A stretch of 64,000 bases of DNA from Cohnella rhizosphaerae (GTDB lineage: Bacteria; Bacillota; Bacilli; Paenibacillales; Paenibacillaceae), in assembly GCF_029525575.1 (NCBI RefSeq), contig NZ_JAPDIA010000009.1, positions 806,001 to 870,000 of the forward strand, read 5' to 3'. The position numbers and the translations under genes were made by a program. The notes under the pieces are model-generated. The model did no database searches. It was not told where the DNA came from and saw only the letters and a program-made list of their open reading frames with translations. Each line of letters begins with the position of its first letter. Position 1 is the stretch's first letter. Positions 40,501 to 48,208 of the stretch are shown in pieces.

Positions 40501-41597
40501 CTGTCATCAAGCTGTCCGGCGATTTGGCGGGCGATGGCTCGCAAGCGGTCGTAGAGCTGCCGGCGGAAGCCGTCGCCAAGCTGACGAGCGACACGATCAA
40601 GACGCTGACCGTCGAGACGGGCGCCGCGACGCTGTCGTTCGACGCGGAAGCCATCGCGGCGATCGGCGCGGCGGCGGGCAAAGGCGCGCTGAAGCTGGAC
40701 GTTCGCAAGCTGACGGGGACGGATGCGGCTTCGTCGCTGCCCGAGCCCGCGCGCGGCGGCCTGCAAGCCGGTGTGGGCGACCGTCCCGTCATCGAGCTGA
40801 AGCTGTCGGCGGACGGCAAGTCGCTGCGCGAATTCGGCGACGGCAAGGTCAAGATCGAGCTGCCTTACGCGAAGCGGGCTGACGAGGACGTCTCCGGCAT
40901 CGTCGTTCGCTACATCGCGGACGACGGCCGCATCCAGACGCTGCCGGGCGGTCTTTACGATGCCGCATCGGGAACGCTTCGCTTCGCCGTCTCGCACTTC
41001 TCCATGTACGGCGTCGGCTACGAGAGCCGTTCGTTCGCCGATACCGCAGGCAGCTTCGCGGTCAACGACATCGCTTATCTGGCGGCCCGCGGCATACTGG
41101 ACGGCGTCGGCAACAACGTTTTCGCGCCGAAGCGCAGCGTGACGCGCGCCGACCTGACGGTCATGCTCGCGCGGATCTCGGGCGCGGATCTCGCTGCCTA
41201 CCAAGGCATGACACCCGGCTTTGGCGATGTAAAGAGCGGCGATTACTTCGCCGGCGCCGTCGCTTGGGCGGCGGATAACGGCATCGTGACCGGCACGGGC
41301 GCAGGCCGCTTCGACCCGCGCGCCGCGCTGACCCGGGCGGACCTTGCGGTCATGCTCGTGAAGTTCGCCGCGGCGCAAGGCATCTCGCTGCCGGCCGCGC
41401 AAGCTTCCGCGACATTCACGGACGCCGCCGCGATCCCGGCCTATGCCTCGCAAGCAGTAGAAGCCGTGCAGCGTGCCGGCATCGTCTCCGGCCGTCCGGC
41501 CGCAGGCGGCGCAGGCCTCGCCTTCGCGCCGAAGTCCACGGCTACGCGCGAGGAGCTGGCGAAGATGCTGGCGGCCTTCGTCAAGCTGTCGGTCTGA
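37542..41597 (+). CDS. Large SLH-anchored surface protein with LTD and choice-of-anchor I domains
   Basis: 1351 aa, intact. Signal peptide about 1-32 (ending TATAAAG); lamin-tail (LTD) domain about 50-215 (VMINQVYG ... GFIELYNPTSSVVDLTGWSLQYAD); He_PIG/Ig-like domain about 265-350; beta-propeller-like choice-of-anchor I domain about 360-860; Big_2 domain about 866-948; PT-rich linker about 950-970; a beta domain about 973-1155; three SLH repeats about 1163-1350 binding secondary cell-wall polymer. Start ATG follows AGGGAGG. It is one of the longest frames in the window and free of shifts. Function inferred: cell-surface enzyme or binding protein. Confidence 0.88.
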   Translation: MLKYWRKRTAMVAAAAILTGTIGSAGGAGTATAAAGTAGTPYNDAGQYDVAVPHVMINQVYGAGLAAASDAWASHGFIELYNPTSSVVDLTGWSLQYADRGSNAKTGPTQAWEKLDLAGSIPAGGYYVIAGKATGAATPAVDLTGRTDATWDRYINNKGLKVALVSNRTLLSAVNPFDVDGMHVKSAGYVDMVGTGSNDSGSDIDGYETAYPSGDTQGTSKKKAIRRVGGTDTDNNQSDFVQIDYSSSALDLAAVGPHLKPIVQPLELRTSVLSAAYVGSPYSATIAVYGGTAPYTYAAEGLPEGLQLDAAKGKITGIPLKAGQSTVKLSVKDAVYPASQEVSASVTLRVDESTTGEIFEDGIEVTKLGGFIADKPNDDGGVAEIVKYNKDNGKFYLVDGAGDPPSLKIVELGDGTNPKLTGEVEVKELAETNGFAYGDLTSVDINSAAKRIAVAVQEEDGMKPGKILTLDYDGKLLASYETGVQPDMIKSTKDGRYILTADEGEPRTAGHDPEGSITIVDTLTGAVKLVKFDDPSVIADDVHIRGAGDPITKQITGSGTKADAIRDLEPEYIALSADEGTAYVTLQENNAVAAIDVAAGKVLWVKGLGFKDLNDPANRLDLVKDGVIQLENVPFYGVYMPDGIASFQAGGKTYLVTGNEGDATEWEDRVTASTIKKMKGSLDPDSAAAKLLKGTTRYDGVEVMSDMGNDSIYLYGGRSFSIWDAATMTQVSDTGSDFERITAQRYPNNFNASNSSSKTGIDERSGKKGPEPEDVKTGTVGTKTLAFAGLERIGGVMTYDVTDPSKPQFLNYTNTRNFSAGVSDNTDSGPEGLEFIPAADSPTGYPLLLVANEVGGTVSVLQLNVSKVKLDRTSLSLTAGGAVGSLTATATAADGSAAAVAWSSSDPQVAAVDSQGRVTPVSAGTAVIAAVAADGYAKAEAVVTVTSAGGPYIPTPAPSATPTPSPSPSGQIETYGDVTVTLNGNAAVIKLSGDLAGDGSQAVVELPAEAVAKLTSDTIKTLTVETGAATLSFDAEAIAAIGAAAGKGALKLDVRKLTGTDAASSLPEPARGGLQAGVGDRPVIELKLSADGKSLREFGDGKVKIELPYAKRADEDVSGIVVRYIADDGRIQTLPGGLYDAASGTLRFAVSHFSMYGVGYESRSFADTAGSFAVNDIAYLAARGILDGVGNNVFAPKRSVTRADLTVMLARISGADLAAYQGMTPGFGDVKSGDYFAGAVAWAADNGIVTGTGAGRFDPRAALTRADLAVMLVKFAAAQGISLPAAQASATFTDAAAIPAYASQAVEAVQRAGIVSGRPAAGGAGLAFAPKSTATREELAKMLAAFVKLSV

Positions 41598-41763
41598 TCG
41601 CCGGCGCCGGCCAACCACTGGATCGCCCGCGTTAGAGGCGGGCAGGCTTCGCGAAGCGTTCAATCGCGCATCGCCCCGGGCTGCGAGCCTGCGAGCGGCG
41701 CCGGCTCCGAGTGCCCGCCGCCCGGAAGGCTGAAGCATGCGCTCGCGATCAACTCCCCACGCG

Positions 41764-41812
41764 GAGCCGCACGCGCGTCGATATCATCGGCGCGCGTGCG
41801 GCTCTTTATTTT
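41764..41812 (+). terminator. Terminator after the SLH protein gene
   Basis: 14-bp perfect stem GAGCCGCACGCGCG / CGCGCGTGCGGCTC with a 13-base loop, then TTTATTTT. The rest of 41598-42002 shows no gene. Confidence 0.8.
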
Positions 41813-42002
41813 CCGCGCTCGCCGTCCGTCTTGCCGCCGTCTGCCTAAACCTTGTCTACCGGGTTATACTGGTTAGCGACGGCCGAGCGCCGCTTTTTCG
41901 GGGCGCCGGCACGATTCGCTGCCTCCTGCAAGCGGGACGATCGCCCTGACGAACAGTGGGTAAAGAAAGTTTAGATATAAACAAACATGCGGGGGGAGGT
42001 TC

Positions 42003-43439
42003 GTGCGGGTGACGACGTGGTTGCTGCTGGCGCTATTCATCTTCATATTTCAGTCCGGCACGATCCTCGTGCTGGAGTATCGCCGACCGGCCAACGCCAT
42101 GGCGTGGCTGTTCATTCTGTTTTTATTTCCGATCGTCGGCTTCGTCCTTTATTATTTTCTGGCGCGCGAATACGTCCGTCGCCGCAGGGTTCGACGCAGG
42201 GGCGGCTTGGACGAGCAGCGGCGTGGCGAGATTTTGACGAAGAGCCATCTGATCAACGAGCCGGGCGACATTCCGGGCGGCGGGTTCGCCGACGAGGCGC
42301 GGTTGTTCCGTACGCTGCGCAAGGCGGGAGCTTCCCCGATCACCGGCTGCAACAAATCGCGCGTGCTGACGAACGGGCAAATGACGTACGACGCCATGAT
42401 GGAAGCGATTCGCGGCGCCAAGCATCACATTCATTTCGCTACATACATATACCGCGACGACGAGATCGGCCGCATGTTCCGCGATGCGATGATCGAGAAA
42501 GCGAAGGAAGGCGTCCAGGTTCGGCTCATCTACGACGGCATCGGCAGCGTTTCGCTCAGCAAGTCCTTTTTCGCCGCGTTCGAGGCGGCCGGCGCCGAAT
42601 ACGCCTGCTTTTTCCCGCTGCGGCCGGCTTTTATGAAGAAGCGCATGAATTACCGCAATCACCGCAAAATCCTCGTCGTGGACGGCACAAAAGGCTTCGT
42701 CGGCGGGATCAACGTGGGCGAGGAATATTTGGGCAGGCACAAAAAGCTCGGCTTTTGGCGCGATACGCATCTGGAGCTGGAGGGAGACGCGGTTTACGGG
42801 CTGCAGGAGGTCTTCCTCAAAGACTGGGAGCTCGCCACCAAGCAGCGGCCGAGCGATCCGGGATTTTTGCCGGAGCACGGCTGTTCGGGAGGCGAGGTCG
42901 TGCAGATCGTCGCGGGCGGACCGAACAGGCGGGCCGACGCGATCCACGAGACGCTGTTCGCGATTTTGGCGACGGCGAAGCGGCGGATCTGGATCACGAC
43001 GCCGTATTTCATTCCGAGCGCCGGCGTCGTCATGGCGCTCAAGACGGCCGCGTTGAGCGGCGTCGACGTGCGCATGATCGTGCCGCTCATTCCCGATACG
43101 AAGCTCGTTCATGCGGCCACGATGTCCTATGTGGACGAGATGATGAGCTGCGGCATCCGCTTCTGGCAGTACGAACGGGGCTTCATTCATGCGAAAGTGG
43201 TCATCGTCGACGAGTTGATCGCTTCGGTCGGAACGGCGAACATGGATTTGCGCAGTTTTTTCAGCAACTTCGAGACGAACGCTTACCTCTTCCATCCCGA
43301 CGCGATCGCCGCGCTGGAGCGCGACTTTCTTCAGGATCTGAAGGACAGCAGGGAGCTGGAGCTGTCGTCGTTCCGCAAGCGCTCCGGCGGGCGCAAGGCC
43401 GCGGAGGCGCTCTGCCGCATGCTGTCCCCGCTGCTTTAG
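42003..43439 (+). CDS. cls: Cardiolipin synthase
   Basis: 478 aa. Two N-terminal membrane helices (about 4-22 and 33-50), then two phospholipase-D motifs: NHRKILVVDGTKGFVGGIN (about 217) and HAKVVIVDELIASVGTAN (about 394). Joins two phosphatidylglycerols into cardiolipin. Start GTG at 42003, a few bases after GGGGGGAGG. Intact. Monocistronic context between a terminator and a convergent gene. Confidence 0.92.
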   Translation: MRVTTWLLLALFIFIFQSGTILVLEYRRPANAMAWLFILFLFPIVGFVLYYFLAREYVRRRRVRRRGGLDEQRRGEILTKSHLINEPGDIPGGGFADEARLFRTLRKAGASPITGCNKSRVLTNGQMTYDAMMEAIRGAKHHIHFATYIYRDDEIGRMFRDAMIEKAKEGVQVRLIYDGIGSVSLSKSFFAAFEAAGAEYACFFPLRPAFMKKRMNYRNHRKILVVDGTKGFVGGINVGEEYLGRHKKLGFWRDTHLELEGDAVYGLQEVFLKDWELATKQRPSDPGFLPEHGCSGGEVVQIVAGGPNRRADAIHETLFAILATAKRRIWITTPYFIPSAGVVMALKTAALSGVDVRMIVPLIPDTKLVHAATMSYVDEMMSCGIRFWQYERGFIHAKVVIVDELIASVGTANMDLRSFFSNFETNAYLFHPDAIAALERDFLQDLKDSRELELSSFRKRSGGRKAAEALCRMLSPLL

Positions 43440-43465
43440 CTTCGCGCGCAGGAAGGCTCGCAGGT

Positions 43466-44356
43466 TTACTTGATCTGCTTCAGCACGTCTCCGATCCGCT
43501 GCGGCTTCATCGAGCCGATCAGATCGCCCCGCTCCCGCAGCCGCGCGACGATATTGAGCAGGTTGAAGTCGGCCGGGCTCGGGTCGGCGCGCACCTCGCT
43601 CCAATCGAGCGGCGTCGATACCGGCGCTCCCGCGCGGGCGCGCGGCGAATAAGCGGACACCAGCGTGCGGCCGGGGTAAAATTGCAGGTAGTCGAGGTAG
43701 ATGAGCGTTCCGCGGTTTTTCTTCAGCCGTTCGACGGTGAAGAGCCGCGGATTTTTTGCGGTCAAATATTCGGAGACGAACTTGCCGAACCGGCGAAGGT
43801 CGTCGTAGGTCGGGCCGGGTTCGATGCGCATGACGACTTGAATGCCCGTCGCGCCCGACGTTTTGGGGACGGCTTCGAGGCCGAGCGAATGCAGCAGGTC
43901 GCCGACTTTGCCGGCGGCTTCCATGATTCGGGGCTCGACCTCGAGACTCGGATCGATATCGAGCATCCAGAGGTCGGGCAGCGGCTGGGCGATTCGTTCG
44001 CAGGAGACGTGAAACTCAAGCGCGTACAAACTGCCCATCCAAAGCAGCGTCGGCAGGGAGTCGAGCACGACGTACCGGATGCCGCCCGCAGTCTCGACGC
44101 GCACGAACTCGGGCACAGGCGTCGGGGCGTTTTTCTGATAAAAGGACTTGCCCGCATAGCCTTCCGGAAAGCGAATCGTCGTCAAGTAACGGCCTTCGCT
44201 GTGAGGCAGCAAATAAGGCGCCAAATCTGCCAGCGTCCGGACATAACGAAGCTTGTCGATGCCCATGTCGGGCCACAGCAGCTTATCGGGATGGGAGACG
44301 AGCAGCTCGCGATCGCCGAGCCGAAGCGTGACCGGGGACATCGTCGCCGGCGCCAT
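43466..44356 (-). CDS. ligD: LigD-type polymerase domain protein (NHEJ primase/polymerase)
   Basis: About 296 aa, stand-alone PolDom (LigD_N-pol/AEP family): HPDKLLWPDMGIDKLRYV, FPEGYAGKSFYQKNAP, LWMLDIDPSLEVEP with the metal-binding DxD, TSGATGIQVVMRIEPGPTY, and YLDYLQFYPGRTLVSAYSPRARAGAPVSTPLDW. Fills gaps at broken ends with Ku. No ligase domain is attached and no ATP-dependent ligase lies in the window. Start ATG 44356 behind GGAGGAACGCCC. Ku lies 2.2 kb away on the same strand. Confidence 0.88.
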   Translation of the reverse strand: MAPATMSPVTLRLGDRELLVSHPDKLLWPDMGIDKLRYVRTLADLAPYLLPHSEGRYLTTIRFPEGYAGKSFYQKNAPTPVPEFVRVETAGGIRYVVLDSLPTLLWMGSLYALEFHVSCERIAQPLPDLWMLDIDPSLEVEPRIMEAAGKVGDLLHSLGLEAVPKTSGATGIQVVMRIEPGPTYDDLRRFGKFVSEYLTAKNPRLFTVERLKKNRGTLIYLDYLQFYPGRTLVSAYSPRARAGAPVSTPLDWSEVRADPSPADFNLLNIVARLRERGDLIGSMKPQRIGDVLKQIK

Positions 44357-44607
44357 GGGCGTTCCTCCGTTCTGAAGCCGCCCCATTGCGTCGAGGCGTT
44401 GATCTTCCTAGTGTAGCCGGTATTCCGGCCCGCCATTCCAAGATGGATCCGCTCTGCGCGCCAGTCAAACCGCAGCCGCGTCACGATTCGGCCGGGCGAT
44501 AGCCGGCAGCGAAGCCGTGCTTACGTCCAAAGGTCGATTTTCGCACTTTTGCCTCCTTGCGCTCATACAACAGTAAAGAAAGCGTATGGGGAGGGATCGA
44601 TACGGAT

Positions 44608-44841
44608 ATGCCGCTGCTGCAGCACGCCGGCGCGCTGCTATCGCTCGTTTTGGTGTTTTGGACGGGGTCCTCGCTGTTCGCCTTGCTCCACCCCGGCACC
44701 GTGCGACTTCTCGCCCGCGGCGGCCGGAGCGACGGGATTTCGCCGAGCCGGGAGCCTGCGTCCGAAGGACGGATACGCCTGCAGGGCGGCCTGATGAGTT
44801 TGGCCGGCCTGATTTTGCTGGCACTGCCGCCGCTGCTCTAA
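44608..44841 (+). CDS. Small two-helix membrane protein (77 aa), unknown function
   Basis: MPLLQHAGALLSLVLVFWTG begins a first helix; the protein ends LMSLAGLILLALPPLL, a second helix. The middle is polar and Arg/Gly-rich (LARGGRSDGISPSREPASEG). GGGAGGG precedes the ATG by about 12 bases. A strong bidirectional terminator follows. Family not recognised. Confidence 0.55.
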   Translation: MPLLQHAGALLSLVLVFWTGSSLFALLHPGTVRLLARGGRSDGISPSREPASEGRIRLQGGLMSLAGLILLALPPLL

Positions 44842-44856
44842 ACCGCCGCCGAACGC

Positions 44857-44905
44857 AAAAAAGATGCCGCCGGAGTCGATCGAACGACTCCGGCGGCATC
44901 TTTTT
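44857..44905. terminator. Bidirectional terminator between convergent genes
   Basis: 16-bp perfect stem GATGCCGCCGGAGTCG / CGACTCCGGCGGCATC with A-run on the left and T-run on the right. It serves the small membrane protein (+) and the CAP/SCP gene (-). Confidence 0.9.
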
Positions 44906-44917
44906 CATTTGTACAGG

Positions 44918-45724
44918 TCAGCCCGTGAACTCTTGTACCCACTCGCCGTTATAGTAAGCGACGCCGATCGATTTGAAGTTGGCGTTCAAAATGTTCGCCT
45001 TGTGGCCGGCGCTGTTCATCCAAGCGGTCATGACTTCCGCTGGCGATTGCTGGCCCATCGCGATGTTCTCGCCTGCGTAGCTGTACGTTACGCCGAACTG
45101 CTTCATCATGTCGAACGGAGAACCGTACGTCGGCGAGTTGTGGTCGAAGTAGTTGTTGTTGTACATGTCCTTCGCCTTCGCGTCGGCGACCGTCGTCAGC
45201 TTGGCGTCGGTCTTGAGCGCGGACAAGCCGGCTTTGGCGCGTTCCTGGTTGACGAGATCGACGACTTGCGCGGCGAAACCGGACTTCTGACCGGTAGCGC
45301 CCGAGCCTGCCGGCACGGAAGGCGAGGTTGTCGGCGCCGGCGTGGCGGTCGGAGTCGGCGTGGCGGTCGGAGTCGTCGTCGGCTTAGGCGTGGCCGTAGG
45401 CGCTGTCGTCGGCTTGGCCGGGACCGGCGTGACAACAGGCGCGGTCGTTGGTTGGGCCGGCGTCGTCGGCGTGGTCGAAGGCGCCGTGGTCGTCGGAATC
45501 GAAGGCGTCAGGCCCCCGAACGTGCCGCCGTTCAGTTGAGACAGCAGCGATTGCCAATCGAACGAGCCGAGATATTGCTGAAGCTGCGAGGCGTCAATAT
45601 TATATGTGTAAGTCCGGGTCGTCTGGGTCGTCGTCGCGGCATTCGCGGAAGCGCCGAACGGGACGGCAAGCGACAGCAGAAGCGCGCCGGAAACAGCCAG
45701 TTGACCGATACGATTATTCTTCAT
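44918..45724 (-). CDS. Secreted CAP/SCP (YkwD-like) domain protein
   Basis: 268 aa. Signal peptide about 1-28 (IGQLAVSGALLLSLAVPFGASANA); a Thr/Pro-rich linker (about 80-140); C-terminal CAP domain about 145-268 with VVDLVNQERAKAGLSALK, DHNSPTYGSPFDMMKQFGV, YAGENIAMGQQSPAEVMTAWMNSAGHKANILN and IGVAYYNGEWVQEF. Start ATG 45724 after GGAGGAATTCGC. Probably acts in the cell wall. Its mRNA leader carries a c-di-AMP riboswitch, so expression should fall when c-di-AMP is high. Intact. Confidence 0.9.
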   Translation of the reverse strand: MKNNRIGQLAVSGALLLSLAVPFGASANAATTTQTTRTYTYNIDASQLQQYLGSFDWQSLLSQLNGGTFGGLTPSIPTTTAPSTTPTTPAQPTTAPVVTPVPAKPTTAPTATPKPTTTPTATPTPTATPAPTTSPSVPAGSGATGQKSGFAAQVVDLVNQERAKAGLSALKTDAKLTTVADAKAKDMYNNNYFDHNSPTYGSPFDMMKQFGVTYSYAGENIAMGQQSPAEVMTAWMNSAGHKANILNANFKSIGVAYYNGEWVQEFTG

Positions 45725-45751
45725 AGATGCGAATTCCTCCTTGGAATGTAA

Positions 45752-45857
45752 GCCTGCGAGGTTAGCTGACGGGTTAGGTCGGAGAACGCCCTGCCGCGGC
45801 TGCGGCTTCACCCCGTATACTTGGTTCCCCCCGCGCCCTGTCGGGCTTCGGCTCGGA
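45752..45857 (-). ncRNA. ydaO-yuaA (c-di-AMP) riboswitch
   Basis: On the minus strand the leader of the CAP/SCP gene contains, in order, the conserved ydaO blocks GGGGGGAACCAA, CGGGGTGAAGCC, TTCTCCGACC and AACCCGTCAGCTAACCTCG, flanked by pairing GCC/GGC arms. These match the class consensus by memory. It lies 28 bases before the start codon, just upstream of the ribosome site. Cell-wall hydrolase and CAP-type genes are known targets. This class is normally an OFF switch. Confidence 0.88.
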
Positions 45858-45933
45858 TGTCTCACATTCTATCAGCGGAATCTCGCAGGTTCACGGCATA
45901 AATATTACCACGGACCATATGCTGGGAAATAAC

Positions 45934-45978
45934 AAAAAGGCCGGTCCTTGTCCCGCGCGGGATTGGGTTGGTCCGGCC
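45934..45978 (-). terminator. Minus-strand hairpin with T5, possible terminator for ku
   Basis: On the minus strand GGCCGGACC ... GGACCGGCC forms a stem of at least six GC pairs, with an inner GCGCGGG-type arm, followed by TTTTT. It lies about 570 bases beyond the ku stop, on the other side of the repeat array. Confidence 0.45.
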
Positions 45979-46122
45979 GTCGCTTCTTAAAATATTCTCA
46001 TCGTTTTTTTTTGCGCAAACAGGGAGATCATCAGAGCCTCGGTGGCTGTCCCAAAGCGCCCATGCGCATCAAAATGGTGCGTTTGGAGCGCCAGTGCGCC
46101 GCTGCGCGGCCCCGTGGCGCGC

Positions 46123-46411
46123 GCTACAGCCTCGCGGACCGGTCCAAAAGGTGCTGAAAGGGCAAAAAGTTACTCTACAGCCTTGCGGACTGGTACAAAA
46201 AGTTGCGTAAGGGCGAAAAGTTACTCTGCAGCCTCGCGGACCGGTCCAAAAGTTGCTGTAAGGGCAAAAAGTTACTCTGCAGCCTCGCGGACCGGTCCAA
46301 AGGGTGCTGTAAAGGCAAAAAGTTACGCTACAGCCTCGCTCACCAGTCCAAAAGGTGCTGTAAAGGCAAAAAGTTACGCTACAGTCTCGCGGACCGGTCC
46401 AAAAAGGGTGG
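46123..46411. repeat. Second array of the 51-bp repeat, inverted relative to the first (about 6 units)
   Basis: Units of 51 bp containing GTTACTCTACAGC, CTCGCGGACCGGTCC and GGCAAAAAG, the reverse complement of the family at 31473-32183. Six units, outer ones partial. The array is flanked by direct repeats: the pattern CA(T/C)CAAAATGGTGC ... GGAGC(G/A)CCAG occurs at about 46067 and about 46455. Because 51 is a multiple of three, several frames stay open and give 17-residue peptide repeats; I do not regard these as genes. Confidence 0.85.
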
Positions 46412-46547
46412 AGCGCCTGCGCGGCGCCATGTGGTCGGTCCAAGCGGCCGATAGCACCAAAATGGTGCAACCGGAGCACCAGCGCAGCGCCGCGCGACCG
46501 GTGTTGTACACGGTTTTGTCAGCGCGAACGGTTCGCGCATCCGCCGC

Positions 46548-47567
46548 TCATGCGCTAGCGATCACGGCTTGCGGCTCCTTCGCCTTGCGTCTGCGGGAAG
46601 GCGCAGCCTTGGAGCTGTCGCCGACCGCTTCTTCGCCGCCGGCGACAGCGGCGCCGGGCACCGGCGGCTTGGCCCGCGTGCGCTTCGGCTTGTCGGCCGC
46701 GGGCGCCGCGTCCGCTTCGCCCGTATCGCCGCGAATCGCCGATTTGCGGCCGGCGCCTCTGCCGGCCGTCGCGCCGGCCGCGGGCGCGTCGCCCGTCTTG
46801 ACGGCTGCGAGGCTGGCCTGCAGCGCGGACATGAGGTCGATGACGTTCGTCCGTTCCGCCGCAGGCGCGGTCACCACGTCCACGCCTTGTCCCGCGACCT
46901 TGCGGCTGATGGCGTCCAGCATCGCCGTCCGGTAGTCGTCGGTGTATTTGGCCGCGTCGAACGGCGCGGACAGCTGTTCGATGAGCAGCTTGGCCATATC
47001 GAGCTCGCGGTCGTTGACGTTCTGGTTTTGCGGCAGGCCGGGTACGCCGGAGATGGCGCGGATCTCGTCCGGATAAAACATCGTCTCCATGCAGATGCAG
47101 TTGTCGACGCAGCGAATGGCCGCCAGGCTGCTCTTGCTGCGGATCGCGATCTTGGCGATGCCGATCCGTCCGGATTGCCGCATCGCTTCGAGCAGCAGCC
47201 CGTAGGCGCCGGCGCCGGCCTGGTCGGGCGACAAATAGTACGTTTTTTGATAGAACATCGGATCGATCTCCTCGAGCGCCACGAAGTCGAGGATCTGAAT
47301 CGTCCGCGTATTCTCCGGCTTGATCGCTTCCAGCTCCTCCTCGTCGAACAGCACGAACCTTCCCTTGTCGTATTCGTAACCCTTCGTGATCTCCTCCCAT
47401 TCGACCGCTCTCTCGCAGTGCGGGCAGTTCTTGGCGTAAGAGATCGGCGTGCCGCAAACCTTGTGGATTTGCCTCAGATGCACATCCTTGTCCTCCGTGG
47501 CTGTGAACATTTTCACCGGCACGTGCACGAGCCCGAAGCTGATGGCGCCTTTCCATACCGTGTGCAT
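46548..47567 (-). CDS. ku: Ku protein (non-homologous end joining)
   Basis: 339 aa from ATG 47567 (MHTVWKGAISFGLVHVPVKM) behind GAGGG. Ku core motifs: HLRQIHKVCGTPISYAKNCPHC, VEWEEITKGYEYDKGRFVLFDEEELEAI, then FYQKTYYLSPDQAG. Homodimeric ring that binds DNA ends and recruits LigD. The C-terminal tail (about 265-339) is long, Lys/Arg/Ala-rich (KPKRTRAKPP, SRRRKAKEP), as in Ku proteins with DNA-binding extensions. Intact. Confidence 0.95.
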   Translation of the reverse strand: MHTVWKGAISFGLVHVPVKMFTATEDKDVHLRQIHKVCGTPISYAKNCPHCERAVEWEEITKGYEYDKGRFVLFDEEELEAIKPENTRTIQILDFVALEEIDPMFYQKTYYLSPDQAGAGAYGLLLEAMRQSGRIGIAKIAIRSKSSLAAIRCVDNCICMETMFYPDEIRAISGVPGLPQNQNVNDRELDMAKLLIEQLSAPFDAAKYTDDYRTAMLDAISRKVAGQGVDVVTAPAAERTNVIDLMSALQASLAAVKTGDAPAAGATAGRGAGRKSAIRGDTGEADAAPAADKPKRTRAKPPVPGAAVAGGEEAVGDSSKAAPSRRRKAKEPQAVIASA

Positions 47568-47703
47568 GACGTTAGCCCTCCTCATGATTCCGTATACCAT
47601 TCAGGATTCCCATCGTTGCATGGGATTCATACCGCCTGGGCATCCTGTACAGGACGATCTTTTCTAAGCGAAACGAACAACATGGGCGAAGGGAGCGGCG
47701 TTC

Positions 47704-47890
47704 ATGAACGAAGAGAAAGCGACGGACGGCCGGGACCATATTTATGAAGGCCGCGACAACTACGACATGGATATCGACCGTATGATCAACGAAGGGCTTG
47801 GCGGCGGCCAGGTGACGTTGGACAACGGTCTTATCGAAGAGACGACGACCGATACGATGCGCGAAAAAGGAAGGGGACGATCCATCGTGA
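47704..47890 (+). CDS. Small YozQ-like (DUF4025-type) protein, one frameshift
   Basis: About 61 aa: acidic, hydrophilic, MNEEKATDGRDHIYEGRDNY ... GLGGGQVTLDNGLIEETTTDTM. As given the frame continues into sspH, but removing one base from A5 at 47874-47878 gives the ending REKEGDDPS and a TGA overlapping the GTG start of sspH. DUF4025 membership is a tentative reading. Probably co-expressed during sporulation. Confidence 0.5.
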
Positions 47891-48063
47891 ACACGCAGCG
47901 GGCCAAGCAAATTTTCGATTCGAAGGACACGATCGCCGTGAAGCTGGAAGGACAGCCGGTCTGGATCGAGGAAGTGGACGAAGCCAACGGCATGGCGACG
48001 GTTCAAGTCGGGCAAAAGCCGACCGACGTGCAGACGGTATCGGTCGACCGATTATCGGAATAG
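47887..48063 (+). CDS. sspH: H-type small acid-soluble spore protein
   Basis: 58 aa from GTG 47887 behind GGAAGGGGAC: MNTQRAKQIFDSKDTIAVKL, then EGQPVWIEEVDEANGMATV and PTDVQTVSVDRLSE. Start motif, VWI-x2-VDE and length match SspH. Minor spore-core protein, normally made in the forespore. Direct evidence that the host forms endospores. Confidence 0.82.
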   Translation: MNTQRAKQIFDSKDTIAVKLEGQPVWIEEVDEANGMATVQVGQKPTDVQTVSVDRLSE

Positions 48064-48077
48064 CGCACAGCGGCGCG

Positions 48078-48134
48078 AAAAAAGAGATCGTTCCCTTTCG
48101 AAGTCAACGTTCGGGGGGATCGAGCTCTTTTTTT
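48078..48134 (+). terminator. Terminator after sspH
   Basis: AAAAGAGATCG pairs with CGAGCTCTTTT (one mismatch) around a 27-base centre, then seven T. Confidence 0.7.
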
Positions 48135-48135
48135 G

Positions 48136-48150
48136 TTACGAATGTTGTAA
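48136..48150. promoter_or_regulatory. TetR operator candidate before tetR
   Basis: TTACGAATGTTGTAA, an inverted repeat with TTAC/GTAA arms, about 60 bp before the tetR start. Matching elements with wider spacing (TTAC-N14-GTAA) lie at 48887-48908 and 48944-48965 before the oxidoreductase gene. Confidence 0.5.
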
Positions 48151-48208
48151 TTTGAAACTTGAATTTTACATGATATAATCGGAAAAAAAACAGGAAGCGG
48201 TCATTCAT

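Noticed and set aside
38052..41738. 1228-codon open frame antisense to the SLH surface protein
   Set aside because: The plus strand in this interval has recognisable LTD, Big_2 and SLH domains, a signal peptide and a ribosome site. The antisense frame is Arg/Ala/Gly-rich without domains, as expected from GC-rich codon use.
41987..44416. 809-codon plus-strand frame overlapping cls and the LigD polymerase gene
   Set aside because: It is an alternative frame of cls that runs on through the antisense of the minus-strand gene; no motif, and both real genes have catalytic signatures.
46042..46935. Open frame with 17-residue peptide repeats (AKSYS..SRTGPK)
   Set aside because: It arises because the 51-bp repeat is a multiple of three; other frames stay open as well, there is no ribosome site, and the frame runs into the antisense of ku.
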